DNA from: Alphaproteobacteria bacterium
GTDB taxonomy: Bacteria; Pseudomonadota; Alphaproteobacteria; CACZRW01
Reading direction: 5' to 3'
NCBI GenBank assembly: GCA_017507765.1
Contig: JAFWAG010000035.1
Span: 1 to 43,690, forward strand
Length of the DNA: 43,690 nt
The notes under the pieces were generated by a model. That model was not told where the DNA came from and did no database searches. It was given only the letters and a program-made list of their open reading frames with translations. The position numbers were made by a program, and so were the translations under genes. Positions 24,371 to 34,589 of the stretch are shown here, one piece after another. Numbering within the stretch: position 1 is the first letter of the stretch; each line of letters starts with the position of its first letter.

Positions 24371-25810
24371 ATGAGCAATCTAAACCTTACACGAGACATC
24401 TTTTTTTCACAAAAAAGTTTTCCCAGAGATACGGTAGTAGAAAAAGTTTGCGAGGCTTTGGAAAAATCAGACATAGGCGAATTGTTCTTGGAACATACCC
24501 AATCCGAAAGCGTTTCCTTGGAAAACAGCCGAATTCGGACGGCAACTTTTGACATGACCCAAGGGTTTGGCTTGCGTTCGGTAGCGGGGGAAGCTATCGG
24601 CTATGCTTATGCCAATGCTTTAACTTTGCCGGCTCTTTCGCAGGCGGTGGATAAAATCAAAGCCGTGAAGAACCTGAACGCTTCGGGAGAAGAAGATTTA
24701 TCGCCGGAAATAAACGCTCCTATGCTTTATAAAAACGAAAATCCCCTTCTGTCCAAAGAGTTTATAGATAAAACCTCTTTGATGGAGAAGATAGACGTAT
24801 ATGCCCGCAAAAAAGACCCCAGAGTTCGCCAAGTTATGGCTTCTTTAAGCTCTTCGTGGCAGGCGGTGGAAATTATCTTGCCCGACGGAACGGAAACCGC
24901 AGATATACGTCCTTTGGTACGGCTTAGCGTATCGGTAATGATGGAAGATAAAGCCGGACGCATGGAAAGCGGAAGCTTCGGCTTTGGCGGGCGGATAAAC
25001 TATACCAGTTTGTTTGCCGAGTCTGCGTGGCAAGGGGCGGTAAACGAAGCTATACGCCAAGCGGACATAAACCTTAACTCTATACCTGCGCCTATGGGAG
25101 AAATGCCAGTGGTTTTGGGCCCTGCTTGGTGCGGAGTCTTGTTGCATGAAGCCGTCGGTCATGGTTTAGAAGGAGACTTTAACCGCAAAGGTTCCTCTGC
25201 CTTCTCCGGACTTATCGGGCAAAAAGTCGCTGCCAGCGGGGTTACCGTGGTTGATGACGGTACAATACCTGACCGCAGAGGTTCTATTACCATTGATGAC
25301 GAAGGAACTCCTTCCCAGCGCACCGTGTTGATTGAAAACGGGATTTTAAAGGGATATATGCAAGACAAAATGAATGCTCGCTTGATGAACACTCAAAGTA
25401 CCGGAAACGGACGCAGAGAATCCTTTATGCACGTTCCCTATCCCCGCATGACAAATACATTTATGACCGAAGGGAAAAACTCTTTGGAAGAAATGATTGC
25501 TTCCACCAAAAAAGGACTATACGCCGTCAATTTTGAAGGCGGACAAGTGGATATAACTTCCGGTAAGTTTGTCTTCTCTGCCTCGGAAGCGTATTTGATT
25601 GAAGACGGGAAAATAACCGCTCCGGTCAAAGGAGCCACTCTTATCGGCGACGGGAAAACCGTAATGAATAAAGTGGAAATGGTCGGAAGCGACTTTGAAC
25701 TGGATAAAGGCGTAGGAACTTGCGGTAAAGCAGGACAGTCCGTACCGGTCGGCGTAGGACAGCCGTCATTAAAGATTTCGGCTTTGACCGTCGGGGGAAC
25801 CGCCGGTTAA
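24371..25810 (+). CDS. tldD: metalloprotease TldD
   Basis: 479 residues. The zinc motif HEAVGHGLEGD (HExxxH) lies at about residue 259, and GGTAG ends the protein as usual. Other family stretches are SVSLENSRIRTATFD near 55, TIDDEGTPSQRT near 317, and MHVPYPRMTNTFM near 356. TldD with TldE forms a heterodimeric protease that degrades unfolded peptides and matures some ribosomally made peptide products. tldE is in the same window (32803-31457), about 5.6 kb away on the other strand. No peptide precursor or modification gene is visible nearby, so a housekeeping role is more likely. Confidence 0.95.
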   Translation: MSNLNLTRDIFFSQKSFPRDTVVEKVCEALEKSDIGELFLEHTQSESVSLENSRIRTATFDMTQGFGLRSVAGEAIGYAYANALTLPALSQAVDKIKAVKNLNASGEEDLSPEINAPMLYKNENPLLSKEFIDKTSLMEKIDVYARKKDPRVRQVMASLSSSWQAVEIILPDGTETADIRPLVRLSVSVMMEDKAGRMESGSFGFGGRINYTSLFAESAWQGAVNEAIRQADINLNSIPAPMGEMPVVLGPAWCGVLLHEAVGHGLEGDFNRKGSSAFSGLIGQKVAASGVTVVDDGTIPDRRGSITIDDEGTPSQRTVLIENGILKGYMQDKMNARLMNTQSTGNGRRESFMHVPYPRMTNTFMTEGKNSLEEMIASTKKGLYAVNFEGGQVDITSGKFVFSASEAYLIEDGKITAPVKGATLIGDGKTVMNKVEMVGSDFELDKGVGTCGKAGQSVPVGVGQPSLKISALTVGGTAG

Positions 25811-25906
25811 CATACCGGTTTATGCTTTGAATAGCACCTAAAGGATAGATAGTATCTTTCCCAATTCTTTTTTATCTTAATGATACAGATAAAAAAGGAA
25901 ACGGGA

Positions 25907-27292
25907 ATGCTTAAGGTTTTTATAATCTCAACAGAAGCGGACAAATACAAAGACTTCTTTGCCGGAACCGAGTTTACGGCGGTTGCCTTTGAGGAAGACG
26001 ATTCCGCAAAACTGTTTGCTATCTTGAAAGAAGAACAACCAACGGTGCTTTTGCTTGACGTAGGTCTTGTTTCTTTGAACTGGATAAAAACTCTTAAATA
26101 TATAAAAAGTTTAGACATTCCTTGCCGAAGCATAATCTTGTGCGCAAAGAAAAGCATACGTTTGGCAGTGGAAGCTATGCATCTTGGGGCTTTTGACTTG
26201 TTGGAAAAGCCGGTGGAAGCCGGACGCTTGGTTAATACCGTCCGAGCGGCGGCAAAACAAATCCGCCGAACCGATAAAATAAAGCACTCGCCGAACTTTG
26301 AAATAACTTCCGGTTTTGGCGGTATTATCGGGTCTTCCCAGCCGATGCAAAACCTTTATGCGCAAATTGATAACGTCGCCGACAGTATGGCTCCGGTCTT
26401 TATATACGGAGAAAGCGGAACCGGAAAAGAATTGTGCGCCGAAGCCATTCATAGGCGAAGTTCTCGGGCGCAAGAACCGTTCGTGGTTTTAAACTGCGGC
26501 GCTATTCCCAAAGATTTAATCGAGTCTGAACTATTCGGACATATAAAAGGCGCTTTTACCGGAGCTTCCCAATCCCGAGACGGAGCGGCTTTAAGCGCAA
26601 ATAACGGTACTTTATTCCTTGATGAAGTAACGGAACTGGCTTTACCTTTACAGGCTAAGCTACTCCGGTTTGTCCAAAACCAAACTTTCCACCCCGTAGG
26701 CTCTGATACGCAAAAACAAGTTAATGTCCGCTTTGTATGTACGTCTAACCGTAATCCTTGGCATGAAGTGGAAGCCGGAAGGTTGCGAGAAGATTTATAT
26801 TATCGGCTTTTTGTCTTCGGAATATATGTTCCGCCTTTGCGGGAAAGAGGTCATGATATTTTACAGTTGGCTAGCCACTTCCTTGCGCAATTCAACAAAG
26901 AAGAAGGAAAGCATTTTGAAAAGTTCTCTGCCGATGCGGCGGAATTATTGCTGTATTCTCCGTGGCCGGGGAATGTAAGACAGCTGCAAAACGTTATTCG
27001 CAGCGTGGTGATATCCGAAAATACCAAAACCATAACGGCAAAGCTTTTACACCAATTCCTGAAAAAGCCATTGTTTAATACGGAAAAAGCAAACAAATAT
27101 CCCAAAAAAGAATGGGAAAACAAAACTTTAAAACAAATTGAAGAAGAAGTTATTGAGCAAACTTTACAAAGATTCAACGGCAATGTTTTGAAAGCGGCAG
27201 CGGCTTTGGATATAAGTCCTTCAACCATATACCGCAAGCAAAACAAAACTTATTTTGCCGAAACAAACAAGCTCCCAGATAGGAAGGAATAA
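25907..27292 (+). CDS. sigma54-dependent transcriptional activator with a degenerate receiver domain
   Basis: 461 residues from the ATG at 25907, chosen because AAAGGAAA precedes it; an in-frame ATG at 25880 adds nine residues. The receiver domain keeps the Asp in VLLLDVGL and the Lys in LLEKPV but lacks the acidic pair at the end of strand 1 (VFIISTEAD), so phosphorylation is doubtful. The AAA+ domain is intact: Walker A GESGTGKE, GAFTGA in GHIKGAFTGAS, Walker B TLFLDEV. A Fis-type helix-turn-helix (ALDISPSTIYRKQNK) follows. This protein can contact sigma54, in contrast to the NtrX here. No kinase gene is adjacent. Target unknown. Confidence 0.9.
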   Translation: MLKVFIISTEADKYKDFFAGTEFTAVAFEEDDSAKLFAILKEEQPTVLLLDVGLVSLNWIKTLKYIKSLDIPCRSIILCAKKSIRLAVEAMHLGAFDLLEKPVEAGRLVNTVRAAAKQIRRTDKIKHSPNFEITSGFGGIIGSSQPMQNLYAQIDNVADSMAPVFIYGESGTGKELCAEAIHRRSSRAQEPFVVLNCGAIPKDLIESELFGHIKGAFTGASQSRDGAALSANNGTLFLDEVTELALPLQAKLLRFVQNQTFHPVGSDTQKQVNVRFVCTSNRNPWHEVEAGRLREDLYYRLFVFGIYVPPLRERGHDILQLASHFLAQFNKEEGKHFEKFSADAAELLLYSPWPGNVRQLQNVIRSVVISENTKTITAKLLHQFLKKPLFNTEKANKYPKKEWENKTLKQIEEEVIEQTLQRFNGNVLKAAAALDISPSTIYRKQNKTYFAETNKLPDRKE

Positions 27293-27325
27293 AGCCGTTT
27301 TTTATACGGTTCGGACGGCTTTTTC
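27291..27325. terminator. intrinsic terminator between the sigma54 activator and apt
   Basis: AAGCCGT (27291-27297) and ACGGCTT (27314-27320) form a 7-bp stem and are followed by a T-run; the opposite strand also offers T residues after the stem. It separates two converging genes, so it may act in both directions. The 16-nt loop is long. Confidence 0.6.
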
Positions 27326-27347
27326 CTTCCTTTGCTTTTTTTTGGGG

Positions 27348-27887
27348 TTAATAGCTCATCAAAGAATAAACCGGAACTTTGAACTTTTCTCTGGCTTTAA
27401 AGCTTTTTAATTCCAAAGCAAACATAACTCCGGTTACAATACCGCCTGCCTTTTCGATTAAATCAATCGTGGCAAGAGCGGTTCCTCCGGTAGCTAATAA
27501 GTCATCAACAATAACAACCTTCTGCCCTTCTTTAATAGAAAGCTTAGAAAGTTCCAAGGTGTTATGCCCGTATTCAAGGCTGTATTCCTGCGCAAAGGTT
27601 TCGCCGGGAATCTTACCCTTCTTTCTAACTAAAGCCATACCGCAGCCATGATTTATGGACAAGGGAGCCGCAAAAATAAAGCCTCTGGCATCTATGCCAA
27701 CAACAACATCAGGATTGAAATTACCCATTTCCTTTGACATCAAAGAAATAGCCAAAGGCCATGCGTAACGGTCGCTTAACATCGCCGATATATCATAAAA
27801 AAGAACTCCGGGCTTTGGGAAATCCGGCACTCTTTTAATGCTATTATCTATGTATTTTAAAATCTCTTCTTTTCTTTCTGCGGTCAT
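27348..27887 (-). CDS. apt: adenine phosphoribosyltransferase
   Basis: 179 residues from the ATG at 27887, preferred because GGAG stands seven bases upstream and the family starts close to this point; a longer frame from 27938 adds 17 unrelated residues. Motifs: RVPDFPKPGVLFYDIS near residue 17, VVVGIDARGFIF near 63, and the PRPP loop VVIVDDLLATGGTA near 124. The enzyme salvages adenine to AMP using PRPP. Cytoplasmic and monocistronic here, facing the DUF2336 gene. Confidence 0.95.
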   Translation of the reverse strand: MTAERKEEILKYIDNSIKRVPDFPKPGVLFYDISAMLSDRYAWPLAISLMSKEMGNFNPDVVVGIDARGFIFAAPLSINHGCGMALVRKKGKIPGETFAQEYSLEYGHNTLELSKLSIKEGQKVVIVDDLLATGGTALATIDLIEKAGGIVTGVMFALELKSFKAREKFKVPVYSLMSY

Positions 27888-27990
27888 TTTTAAACTCCGT
27901 AAAATATTATAATTTGTTTGGAATATTTTAACTTTCAATAAGTATCCTTAATATCTATAATAAGCAAGTTTATTAATTCGGAGAGATATA

Positions 27991-29133
27991 ATGGCTGAAG
28001 AAGAATATGTGAGATTAACCCAAAAAGACGTTGATCGCTTGATTGCGGATTCTTCTCCTGAAGTGCGCGCAGATACGGCTCGTAAAGTGGCAAAAACGTT
28101 TGAAGATGAGTCTTTATCTGCTGAAGAAAAAGAACTCTCTGAAGACGTGTTTAGAATTATGGTTCATGATGCCGAAGTTCTGGTTCGTAAAGCTTTGGCA
28201 GAAAACTTAAAAGACAATCCGTATATTCCTCATGACGTGGCAAAAATCCTTGCCAAAGACGTAGAGGAAGTGGCCATTCCCATTATTCAATACTGTAACG
28301 TATTTACTCCCGAAGACTTAATCGAAATCGTGGATATGAATAATGAAGAAAAAACTATCGCCGTTGCCGGACGTCCCGATGTTACCGAAAAAGTGTCCGA
28401 GGCTATTGCCGATAAGGGCGGCGAAGAAGCGGTGGCAACTTTGGTTGCCAACAAAATGGCTATCATATCCGATGCAACTTTTGAAAAAGTGGTCGACCGC
28501 TTTCCGGAAAGCAAAAAAATCCATAAGCCTTTGGTATATCGTGAAAAACTGCCGATTATTGTTGCCGAACGGTTGGTTAATCTGGTGTCGGACGAATTGC
28601 GGGAAAATCTGATTGTAAAGCATGACCTTCCGCCGGATATAGTAAGCGATATTATCCTTAAGGCTCGGGAAGAAACGACAATTAAAATATCTTCCGGTTC
28701 TTCCGGCGATGATATTCAAAAGATGATTGCTCAGATGAATCAAAACGGAAGACTTACGCCTTCGGTTATTCTGCGTGCTTTGTGCATGGGCGATATAACT
28801 TTCTTTGAATATTCTATGGCGGAATTAAGTACCATATCGGTGAAAAACTGCCGTATCTTACTGCATGATACCGGAGGGCTTGGACTGGAAGCTTTGTATG
28901 ATAAAACCAACCTGCCCAAACGCTTTTATCCTATTTTTCGGGCGGCGGTCGATGTCATAAATGAAAACTATTATGACGGAGGATTAAACGATATGAAGCG
29001 TTATTCCCGCCGGACTATTGAACGTATCCTTACCAAAGTTGAAGAAAATAATTTGGAAATGGATCCGGAGGATATTGAATACTTGCTTGGACGTCTAAGC
29101 CTGTTACCGTTAAGTCCTTTGGCAGCGGAATAG
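27991..29133 (+). CDS. DUF2336 family alpha-helical protein
   Basis: 380 residues, no signal peptide. The first 230 are HEAT-like repeats (LVRKALAENLKDNPYIPHDVAKIL, AIPIIQYCNVFTPEDLI), typical of DUF2336, a family largely confined to alphaproteobacteria. The C-terminal part (LTPSVILRALCMGDITFFEYSMAEL split by short loops) contains the usual LLR-xG-x-FF core. Function is not established; protein-protein interaction is likely from the fold. It is followed by a strong terminator. Confidence 0.85.
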   Translation: MAEEEYVRLTQKDVDRLIADSSPEVRADTARKVAKTFEDESLSAEEKELSEDVFRIMVHDAEVLVRKALAENLKDNPYIPHDVAKILAKDVEEVAIPIIQYCNVFTPEDLIEIVDMNNEEKTIAVAGRPDVTEKVSEAIADKGGEEAVATLVANKMAIISDATFEKVVDRFPESKKIHKPLVYREKLPIIVAERLVNLVSDELRENLIVKHDLPPDIVSDIILKAREETTIKISSGSSGDDIQKMIAQMNQNGRLTPSVILRALCMGDITFFEYSMAELSTISVKNCRILLHDTGGLGLEALYDKTNLPKRFYPIFRAAVDVINENYYDGGLNDMKRYSRRTIERILTKVEENNLEMDPEDIEYLLGRLSLLPLSPLAAE

Positions 29134-29159
29134 CAAAAACAAAAAACAGTAAAACATTT

Positions 29160-29187
29160 AAAAGGGGTGGGATTTTCCGCCCCTTTT
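29160..29187 (+). terminator. rho-independent terminator of the DUF2336 gene
   Basis: AAAAGGGGTGG (29160-29170) pairs with CCGCCCCTTTT (29177-29187), 11 bp including one T-G pair, with a 6-nt loop. The 3' arm ends in TTTT. It separates the DUF2336 transcript from the following leader RNA. Confidence 0.8.
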
Positions 29188-29242
29188 GCCGTGTGCTTTT
29201 CTTTTATTGTCAAAAAAAACTGAATAGCTTAAATTGTTTGGG

Positions 29243-29393
29243 TTCCGATTTTATAAGAATCGGAATGGGGCTTAGTAACCTCTCACAATCTGTAGTCAAA
29301 AACTCCCAAAAGGCTGGGAGGCAGAGGAATATGAAAGAATACTCTGCGCCGTGATTGTGCGGATTACTAACTCCCAGTCGCCCAAATGCGGGC
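29243..29393 (+). ncRNA. candidate structured 5' leader RNA of PilV-like copy 2
   Basis: Homologous to the leader at 2353-2513. A perfect hairpin opens it (29243-29250 with 29258-29265). Helix A pairs 29272-29280 with 29361-29370 around a bulged A at 29363. Helix B pairs 29312-29320 with 29371-29379. Helix C pairs 29321-29326 with 29342-29347 (GCAGAG/CTCTGC, where the other copy has GCAAAG/CTTTGC). The competing hairpin pairs 29303-29308 with 29315-29320. A short GCCC/GGGC stem (29380-29393) followed by ATTTTTA could be an attenuator. The 19 bases from GGA to AGTC differ at only one position between the two leaders. Confidence 0.6.
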
Positions 29394-29426
29394 ATTTTTA
29401 TTATTTAATTTTTGGGAGCTTTTGAT

Positions 29427-31435
29427 ATGAACCGTACTCAAGCCAAAGGAAGCATTACCGTAGAAGCTATCGTTATATTAGGGTTAATTGCTAGCCTTAC
29501 CCCTATTTTATATAAGCACGTTTCCGAACGGCGGCAGGATATCGAAAACATAAACGAAGCAAACACTATGCTGATATTAAAGAATGCTGCCAAAGAATAT
29601 ATTGAGGAGAATAAAGAAACCATATCCGTGGGAACCTTGCTTCTTGAACCGGTTGATGTAGGGGTGGAGATAACCGGTTATCAAATAGGCATACGCAAAG
29701 ATGCGGACGGGACGATAAATGCGATGATAGCCGCCTCTGACGGAAGCAATGATATGAAGGCGGCAAAGGTGGCTTCTTTGCTCGGCGTATCCGCAGGCAT
29801 ATATTCAGAGCAAGACAGTTCAAAAGCATGGGGAATAAACGGCGTATGGGCAGAGGATATTGCCAGTTACGGATTTAGCGGACTGCCGACAGGAATCCCC
29901 GTGGTTACGACCGCTTTTGATGAAGAAGAAACCGCCGTTTTGGATATGGAAGAAATCTTTTCCGCCATTGAAGAACATCAATTTAATATCCTACAAACCA
30001 ATAAACTTTGTCTGGCGGGGGAATGCCTTACCTCTTGGGACGATTTGGCAAACGGCGTTCAGCTTATTGAAGAATGTAACGAAAACCTTACCACTTCATG
30101 CCAAAAAGCCTTTGGCAAAGCATACAACCGTACTTGCCAAGATGTATTTAATACTTATAAAGCCGAACACGTTACCCTGCCCGCTTCGGGAACTTTGTTC
30201 CGGCTGACGGGAAACAATCCGGACGGCGAAGCGATAAAAACAAAATGTTATTTTACGGATACGGCGGGATATAACACCTATGAACTTATCACGGCCTGCA
30301 ATGCAAGTACTACCGGCACTTGCCTTTTGGGATATACGCATAACCTTAACCGTAACTGCAGTCAGCTGAGAACAAGTTATGGCACAAAAATTGAAGAAGA
30401 TAGAAGCGTTTCCGTAAAGTTTGGTACGGCAGACGGTGTCGGCAAAGCAACGACTTGTTGGTTTCCCCAAGGAACAACAAACAGTTACGAAGGTGAAGCC
30501 AATACCTTTAGCGCTTGCCAGACAAGCGATGATTACGCCTGCCGAGCTTTGGTAAGGGGCGCAGGATACAATATGTGTAATTGCCAAGCTTGGCGAAATA
30601 AAGGCTTTATGACGAATCAGGAATATAAAATGTTCTGCGACGGGAAAAGTATTCCCTATGCCAAGCAATACTGCATCAACACGGCTATGGTCGGAGTCTT
30701 GGCAGATAATGTAACGGTAAATAACGGAGTTACCGCAGACCATGTGGCGGTCAAGCAATTTACGGCTCCGGAAACCGGTACATATACGATAAGTGCGCAA
30801 GGCGGAAATGGGGATTATTATCCAATTTCCGGATATAAAGGAAGTCCGGGGAACGGTGGAAGAGTAATGACAACCGTAGAAGCCCAAAAAGGCGACATTT
30901 TCAAAATCCATGTGGCAAATGTCTATTCTGAAGATTCGGAAACTCCGGCTAAACTTTGTTGCCATGCCGTTGGTATCAGTTGAACGATACATTTATTATT
31001 GTTGCCGGCGGTGGCGGCGGAGTGTACGGCAGAGGTGCTGCCGGTTGGGTCGGCGGCGGTGGCGGAGTAAGAACGGTTAGCCACGGTTCTAACGGAGGTT
31101 GGGCGGGTTATAGCTTCTCCGGAGTTACAACGAATACCGGAAGCGCTTCTAACGGCGGAGAAGCGGCATCTTGGCGGTCGCCGAATGGGAATCTTTTTGT
31201 CGGCGGTAGCGGTGGAAACTCAGGAAAATGTTGGGCAAATCCCGGAACAAACGGTTCTCCTTACGGTGGAACGGCGGGAAGCGGAACGGCTTGGAACTAC
31301 TACATGGGAGGATGTTGGGGCGGCGGTGGCGGCGGAAGCGGATATTGCGCCGATGGCTATGTATGTTCGGAAAACGCCAACGGTGCAGATGCCGCAACGG
31401 GAAGAATTACTTATGATATTCCTTTGACGCCTTAA
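29427..31435 (+). pseudogene. PilV-like prepilin with Gly-rich C-terminus (copy 2), single-base frameshift
   Basis: Start ATG 29427 with GGGAG eight bases upstream. Leader MNRTQAKG, cleavage, SITVE with Glu at +5. The constant domain (about residues 30-170) is close to copies 1 and 3, followed by YDEEE-like acid stretch FDEEETAVLDMEEIF, Cys-rich repeats (TCQDVFNTYKAE, CYFTDTAGY, CWFPQG) and the start of the Gly-rich domain. The frame stops at TGA 30981-30983 in GISxx; the +1 frame continues at once with LNDTFIIVAGGGGG and runs to 31435, ending TYDIPLTP. Restoring one T in AGTTGA would give 669 residues, in line with 643 and 683 for copies 1 and 3. Real mutation, switch or sequencing error are all possible. 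Confidence 0.75.
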
Positions 31436-31456
31436 CCAGATTTTCGGGCCTTGGGG

Positions 31457-32803
31457 TCAGTTACCGGAAACGCTCATATCCTCGATACGCAGAGTCGGAC
31501 TGTCCATGCCACGGATAAGTTCTAAGTCATTCGCAGGTTGCAGATTTTTAAACATATCCGCAAGATTGCCGGCTATGGTAATTTCGTTTACCGGAGTCGT
31601 TATTTCTCCGTCTTGGATTAAGAAACCGCAGGCGCCTCGGCTATAATCTCCGGTGATAATGTTAACTCCCTGCCCGAATAAATCCGTTACCAAAAGTCCA
31701 TGCTTTATGTCTTTGATTAACTCTTCCGGAGTTACTTTTCCTGCAGCAATAAATAAGTTCGAGGCAGCCGGATGAGGCATTGCGCCTATCCCCCTTTTCG
31801 CATGGCCGGTACTGTTTAACTTTAACTGCGAAGCACTTTCCCAATCCAAAAGCCAACTGGTTAAAATGCCGCTTTTGACCGGATTTAATATGCGGGTTTC
31901 CGTACCTTCATCATCAAAAGCTCGGGAACGAAGGCCTCTTTTTTGCCGTGGATTGTCAACAATATCTATGTTCGAGGCAAAAATATTATCCCCCATTTTA
32001 TTCTGTAAGAAGGAAAGACCTTTCACAACATTCTGCCCATTGACGGCGGCGGCAAAATGCCCAAGTAAAGACGCAGCTATCCGTGGCTCAAAAACTACCG
32101 GCATTCTGCCGGAAGCTATTTTCTCTCCGTTAAGGCGGCGTAAAGTACGGGAGGCTGCTTCCTGTCCGGTTTTGCCGATAGCAGGAAGATTTTGATAATA
32201 AACCTTGCTCCAAGCGGCATAATCGGTTTCTTTGGCGGTGTCTTCGCCGGCTATTACACTGACCGATATCGACGCATAACTCCGCTTTCTTTCCGCAGAA
32301 AAACCTTTGGTATTAAGCATAACGCTTATTACTTTGCCAATACCGGCATCTGCGCCGTCCGAATTCGTAATGCCCGCAACCGATAAAGCTGCGTCTTCTT
32401 CGGCTTTTGCCCTTTCGGTAAGAGTGGCAACGCTTATTTCCTTTGGGTCAAAAACTTCCAAATCCTTTTCCGCCGCAACCGAAAACTTTTTGCCACCAAC
32501 AATGATATTTAAGTCCGAAGCAGGAACCGCCATAACCATTTCCGAAGCTCTGGCAACCATACGCTCTAGCGAATCCTTGCTTAAATCCGAAGAGGAAACT
32601 ATGACCTGCCGCTTATTCTTCAAAAAACGTAAATCTATACTGCCAGTGGTGGAACTTTCAATTTTCTCTGTCTTGCCCATGCGAACCGAAGAAGTTAAAT
32701 CTTCGGCATAAACCGCTTTGCTTTCTGCGGCATCGGCTCCCTTTCTTAGAGCCTCGGAAATTACGAAATCCGCAGCATCGTAAAGTGCTAAATTATTGGT
32801 CAT
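31457..32803 (-). CDS. tldE: metalloprotease TldE (PmbA), partner of TldD
   Basis: 448 residues, the normal length. TldE resembles TldD but lacks the HExxxH zinc motif: the corresponding region here is FEPRIAASLLGHFAAAVNG near residue 240. Family stretches include VYAEDLTSSVRMGKTEKIE near residue 27, RAFDDEGTETR near 291, and LFGQGVNIITGDYSRGACGF near 375. It completes the TldD/TldE heterodimer encoded in this window. It converges with PilV-like copy 2 (21 nt between ends) and is divergent from the HD-GYP gene. Confidence 0.93.
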   Translation of the reverse strand: MTNNLALYDAADFVISEALRKGADAAESKAVYAEDLTSSVRMGKTEKIESSTTGSIDLRFLKNKRQVIVSSSDLSKDSLERMVARASEMVMAVPASDLNIIVGGKKFSVAAEKDLEVFDPKEISVATLTERAKAEEDAALSVAGITNSDGADAGIGKVISVMLNTKGFSAERKRSYASISVSVIAGEDTAKETDYAAWSKVYYQNLPAIGKTGQEAASRTLRRLNGEKIASGRMPVVFEPRIAASLLGHFAAAVNGQNVVKGLSFLQNKMGDNIFASNIDIVDNPRQKRGLRSRAFDDEGTETRILNPVKSGILTSWLLDWESASQLKLNSTGHAKRGIGAMPHPAASNLFIAAGKVTPEELIKDIKHGLLVTDLFGQGVNIITGDYSRGACGFLIQDGEITTPVNEITIAGNLADMFKNLQPANDLELIRGMDSPTLRIEDMSVSGN

Positions 32804-32894
32804 ATTGTCTGCCCTTCCTATTAATTATAAATTAGGATTTTTACTGTATTAGGTTATTTTATTATACTTACTTGCCGATAGACAAGGTACAAGA

Positions 32895-34589
32895 ATGAGA
32901 GATTTAAGTATTAATACCGAAAATACTCTGGAAGAATTGCTGGAACGCATACTTTTAGAGGCAAAAAAGCTAAGTAACGCTGACGGCGCGACCCTTTATA
33001 CTTTGGGCGATGATACCCGTTTGCACTTTTCAATTATCATAAACGATACCTTAAAACTCCATATGGGCGGCTCGTCAAGTAAAGACGTAGATATTACTCC
33101 TTTGGATATTTATGATCCGGAAACCGGCGAGCCAAACACCAAAAACGTATGCGCAAACGTTTTTAACAAATCCAGAATTATTAACGTTCATGATGTATAT
33201 GCTTCAACCGAGTTCGACTTTTCCAAAACTTTAAGTTTTGATGAGCAAAATAATTACGAAACCCATTCTATCCTTACCGTACCTTTAAAAAATATCCGTG
33301 ATGACTGTATTGCCGTAATGCAGTTGATTAACGCAAAGGACGAAACCGGAAAAACCATTCCTTTCTCTTCGGCGGTGCAAAGGTCAGTAGAAATTATCGC
33401 TATGCACGCTTCGATATTGGTGGAAAACAACCGCCTTTTGCTGGAGCATAGAAAAGTTCTCGAGTCTCTGATTGAGTTGGTGGCAAGAGCGATTGACACG
33501 AAGTCTCCTTACACCGGAGCGCACTGTCAGCGTGTGCCGGTAATTACCAAAATGCTTGCAAGCGCCGCAGTAATTGCCGGAGACGGCCCCTTTAAGGACT
33601 TTGAACTTTCCGATGACCAATGGTACACTTTACACCTTGCTTCTTGGCTGCATGACTGCGGAAAAGTAACTACGCCGGAATACGTCATGGATAAAGCAAC
33701 TAAGCTTGAAACCGTCCATAACCGTATTCATGAAATCCGCCTGCGCTTTGAAGTGCTGCGCCGTGATGCCCAAATAAAATATCTGGAAGCAAAAAGTGCT
33801 AATCCCGAAAAAGAAGCCGAATATAAAAAAGCTTACGAAGATGAAATAAAAGCTTTAAACACCGACTTTGCTTTTCTGGCGAGATGCAATATCGGGAACT
33901 CGGCTTTAACTCCTATGGGAATGGAGCGGATTAAACAAATCGGTAAGCGGACTTATACAAGGACTTTTGACCGCTCTTTGGGATTGTCTCGGGGAGAGCT
34001 TAACCGCACCGATATTGAAGAAGACCGCAAAGTTCCGGCGACAGAATATTTATTGGAAGACAGAGCGGAACACTTGTTCGGCGGATATAACCGAGGGGAA
34101 GTATATAACCTGTCTATCCTTGTCGGTACTTTGAATGCCGAAGAACGGGCAAAGATTAATGACCACGTTCGGGTTACTTTGGAAATGCTGAAGGCTATTC
34201 CTTTCCCTGACCACTATAAGGGTGTGGTGGAATATGCAGCTTCGCATCATGAACGTGTCGATGGCAAAGGATACCCAAGAGGACTTACCAAAGAACAAAT
34301 GTCCGTGCCGGCAAGAATTATTGCTATCGCCGACGTTTTTGAGGCTTTGTCTTCTACGGACCGGCCGTATAAAAAAATCAAAAAGCTGAGTGAAATTATC
34401 GCTATTATGTCGGATATGAGCAAAAACGGCCATATCGACCCGGACTTGTTCCAGCTGTTCTTAACCTCTGAAGTGTACAGAGAATACGCCAAAGAATATA
34501 TGCTGCCCGAACAGTTTGATGATCCGGATATTACGCCTTATCTTACCTCCCCCGTGGGAAAAATAGATGTTGATACGTATCTTTATTGA
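32895..34589 (+). CDS. GAF and HD-GYP domain cyclic-di-GMP phosphodiesterase
   Basis: 564 residues. Residues 10-175 are a GAF-like sensor ([32 protein letters not shown]). An extended HD-GYP domain follows: HDCGK near residue 254, an inserted helical region of about 100 residues ([17 protein letters not shown] and onward), then [24 protein letters not shown] near 455 and [14 protein letters not shown]. The HHE and GYP elements are complete, so hydrolysis of c-di-GMP is expected. The stop lies 23 nt inside rsmE. c-di-GMP commonly controls pili and adhesion, which makes a link with the PilV-like genes attractive but unproved. Confidence 0.92.
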   Translation: MRDLSINTENTLEELLERILLEAKKLSNADGATLYTLGDDTRLHFSIIINDTLKLHMGGSSSKDVDITPLDIYDPETGEPNTKNVCANVFNKSRIINVHDVYASTEFDFSKTLSFDEQNNYETHSILTVPLKNIRDDCIAVMQLINAKDETGKTIPFSSAVQRSVEIIAMHASILVENNRLLLEHRKVLESLIELVARAIDTKSPYTGAHCQRVPVITKMLASAAVIAGDGPFKDFELSDDQWYTLHLASWLHDCGKVTTPEYVMDKATKLETVHNRIHEIRLRFEVLRRDAQIKYLEAKSANPEKEAEYKKAYEDEIKALNTDFAFLARCNIGNSALTPMGMERIKQIGKRTYTRTFDRSLGLSRGELNRTDIEEDRKVPATEYLLEDRAEHLFGGYNRGEVYNLSILVGTLNAEERAKINDHVRVTLEMLKAIPFPDHYKGVVEYAASHHERVDGKGYPRGLTKEQMSVPARIIAIADVFEALSSTDRPYKKIKKLSEIIAIMSDMSKNGHIDPDLFQLFLTSEVYREYAKEYMLPEQFDDPDITPYLTSPVGKIDVDTYLY

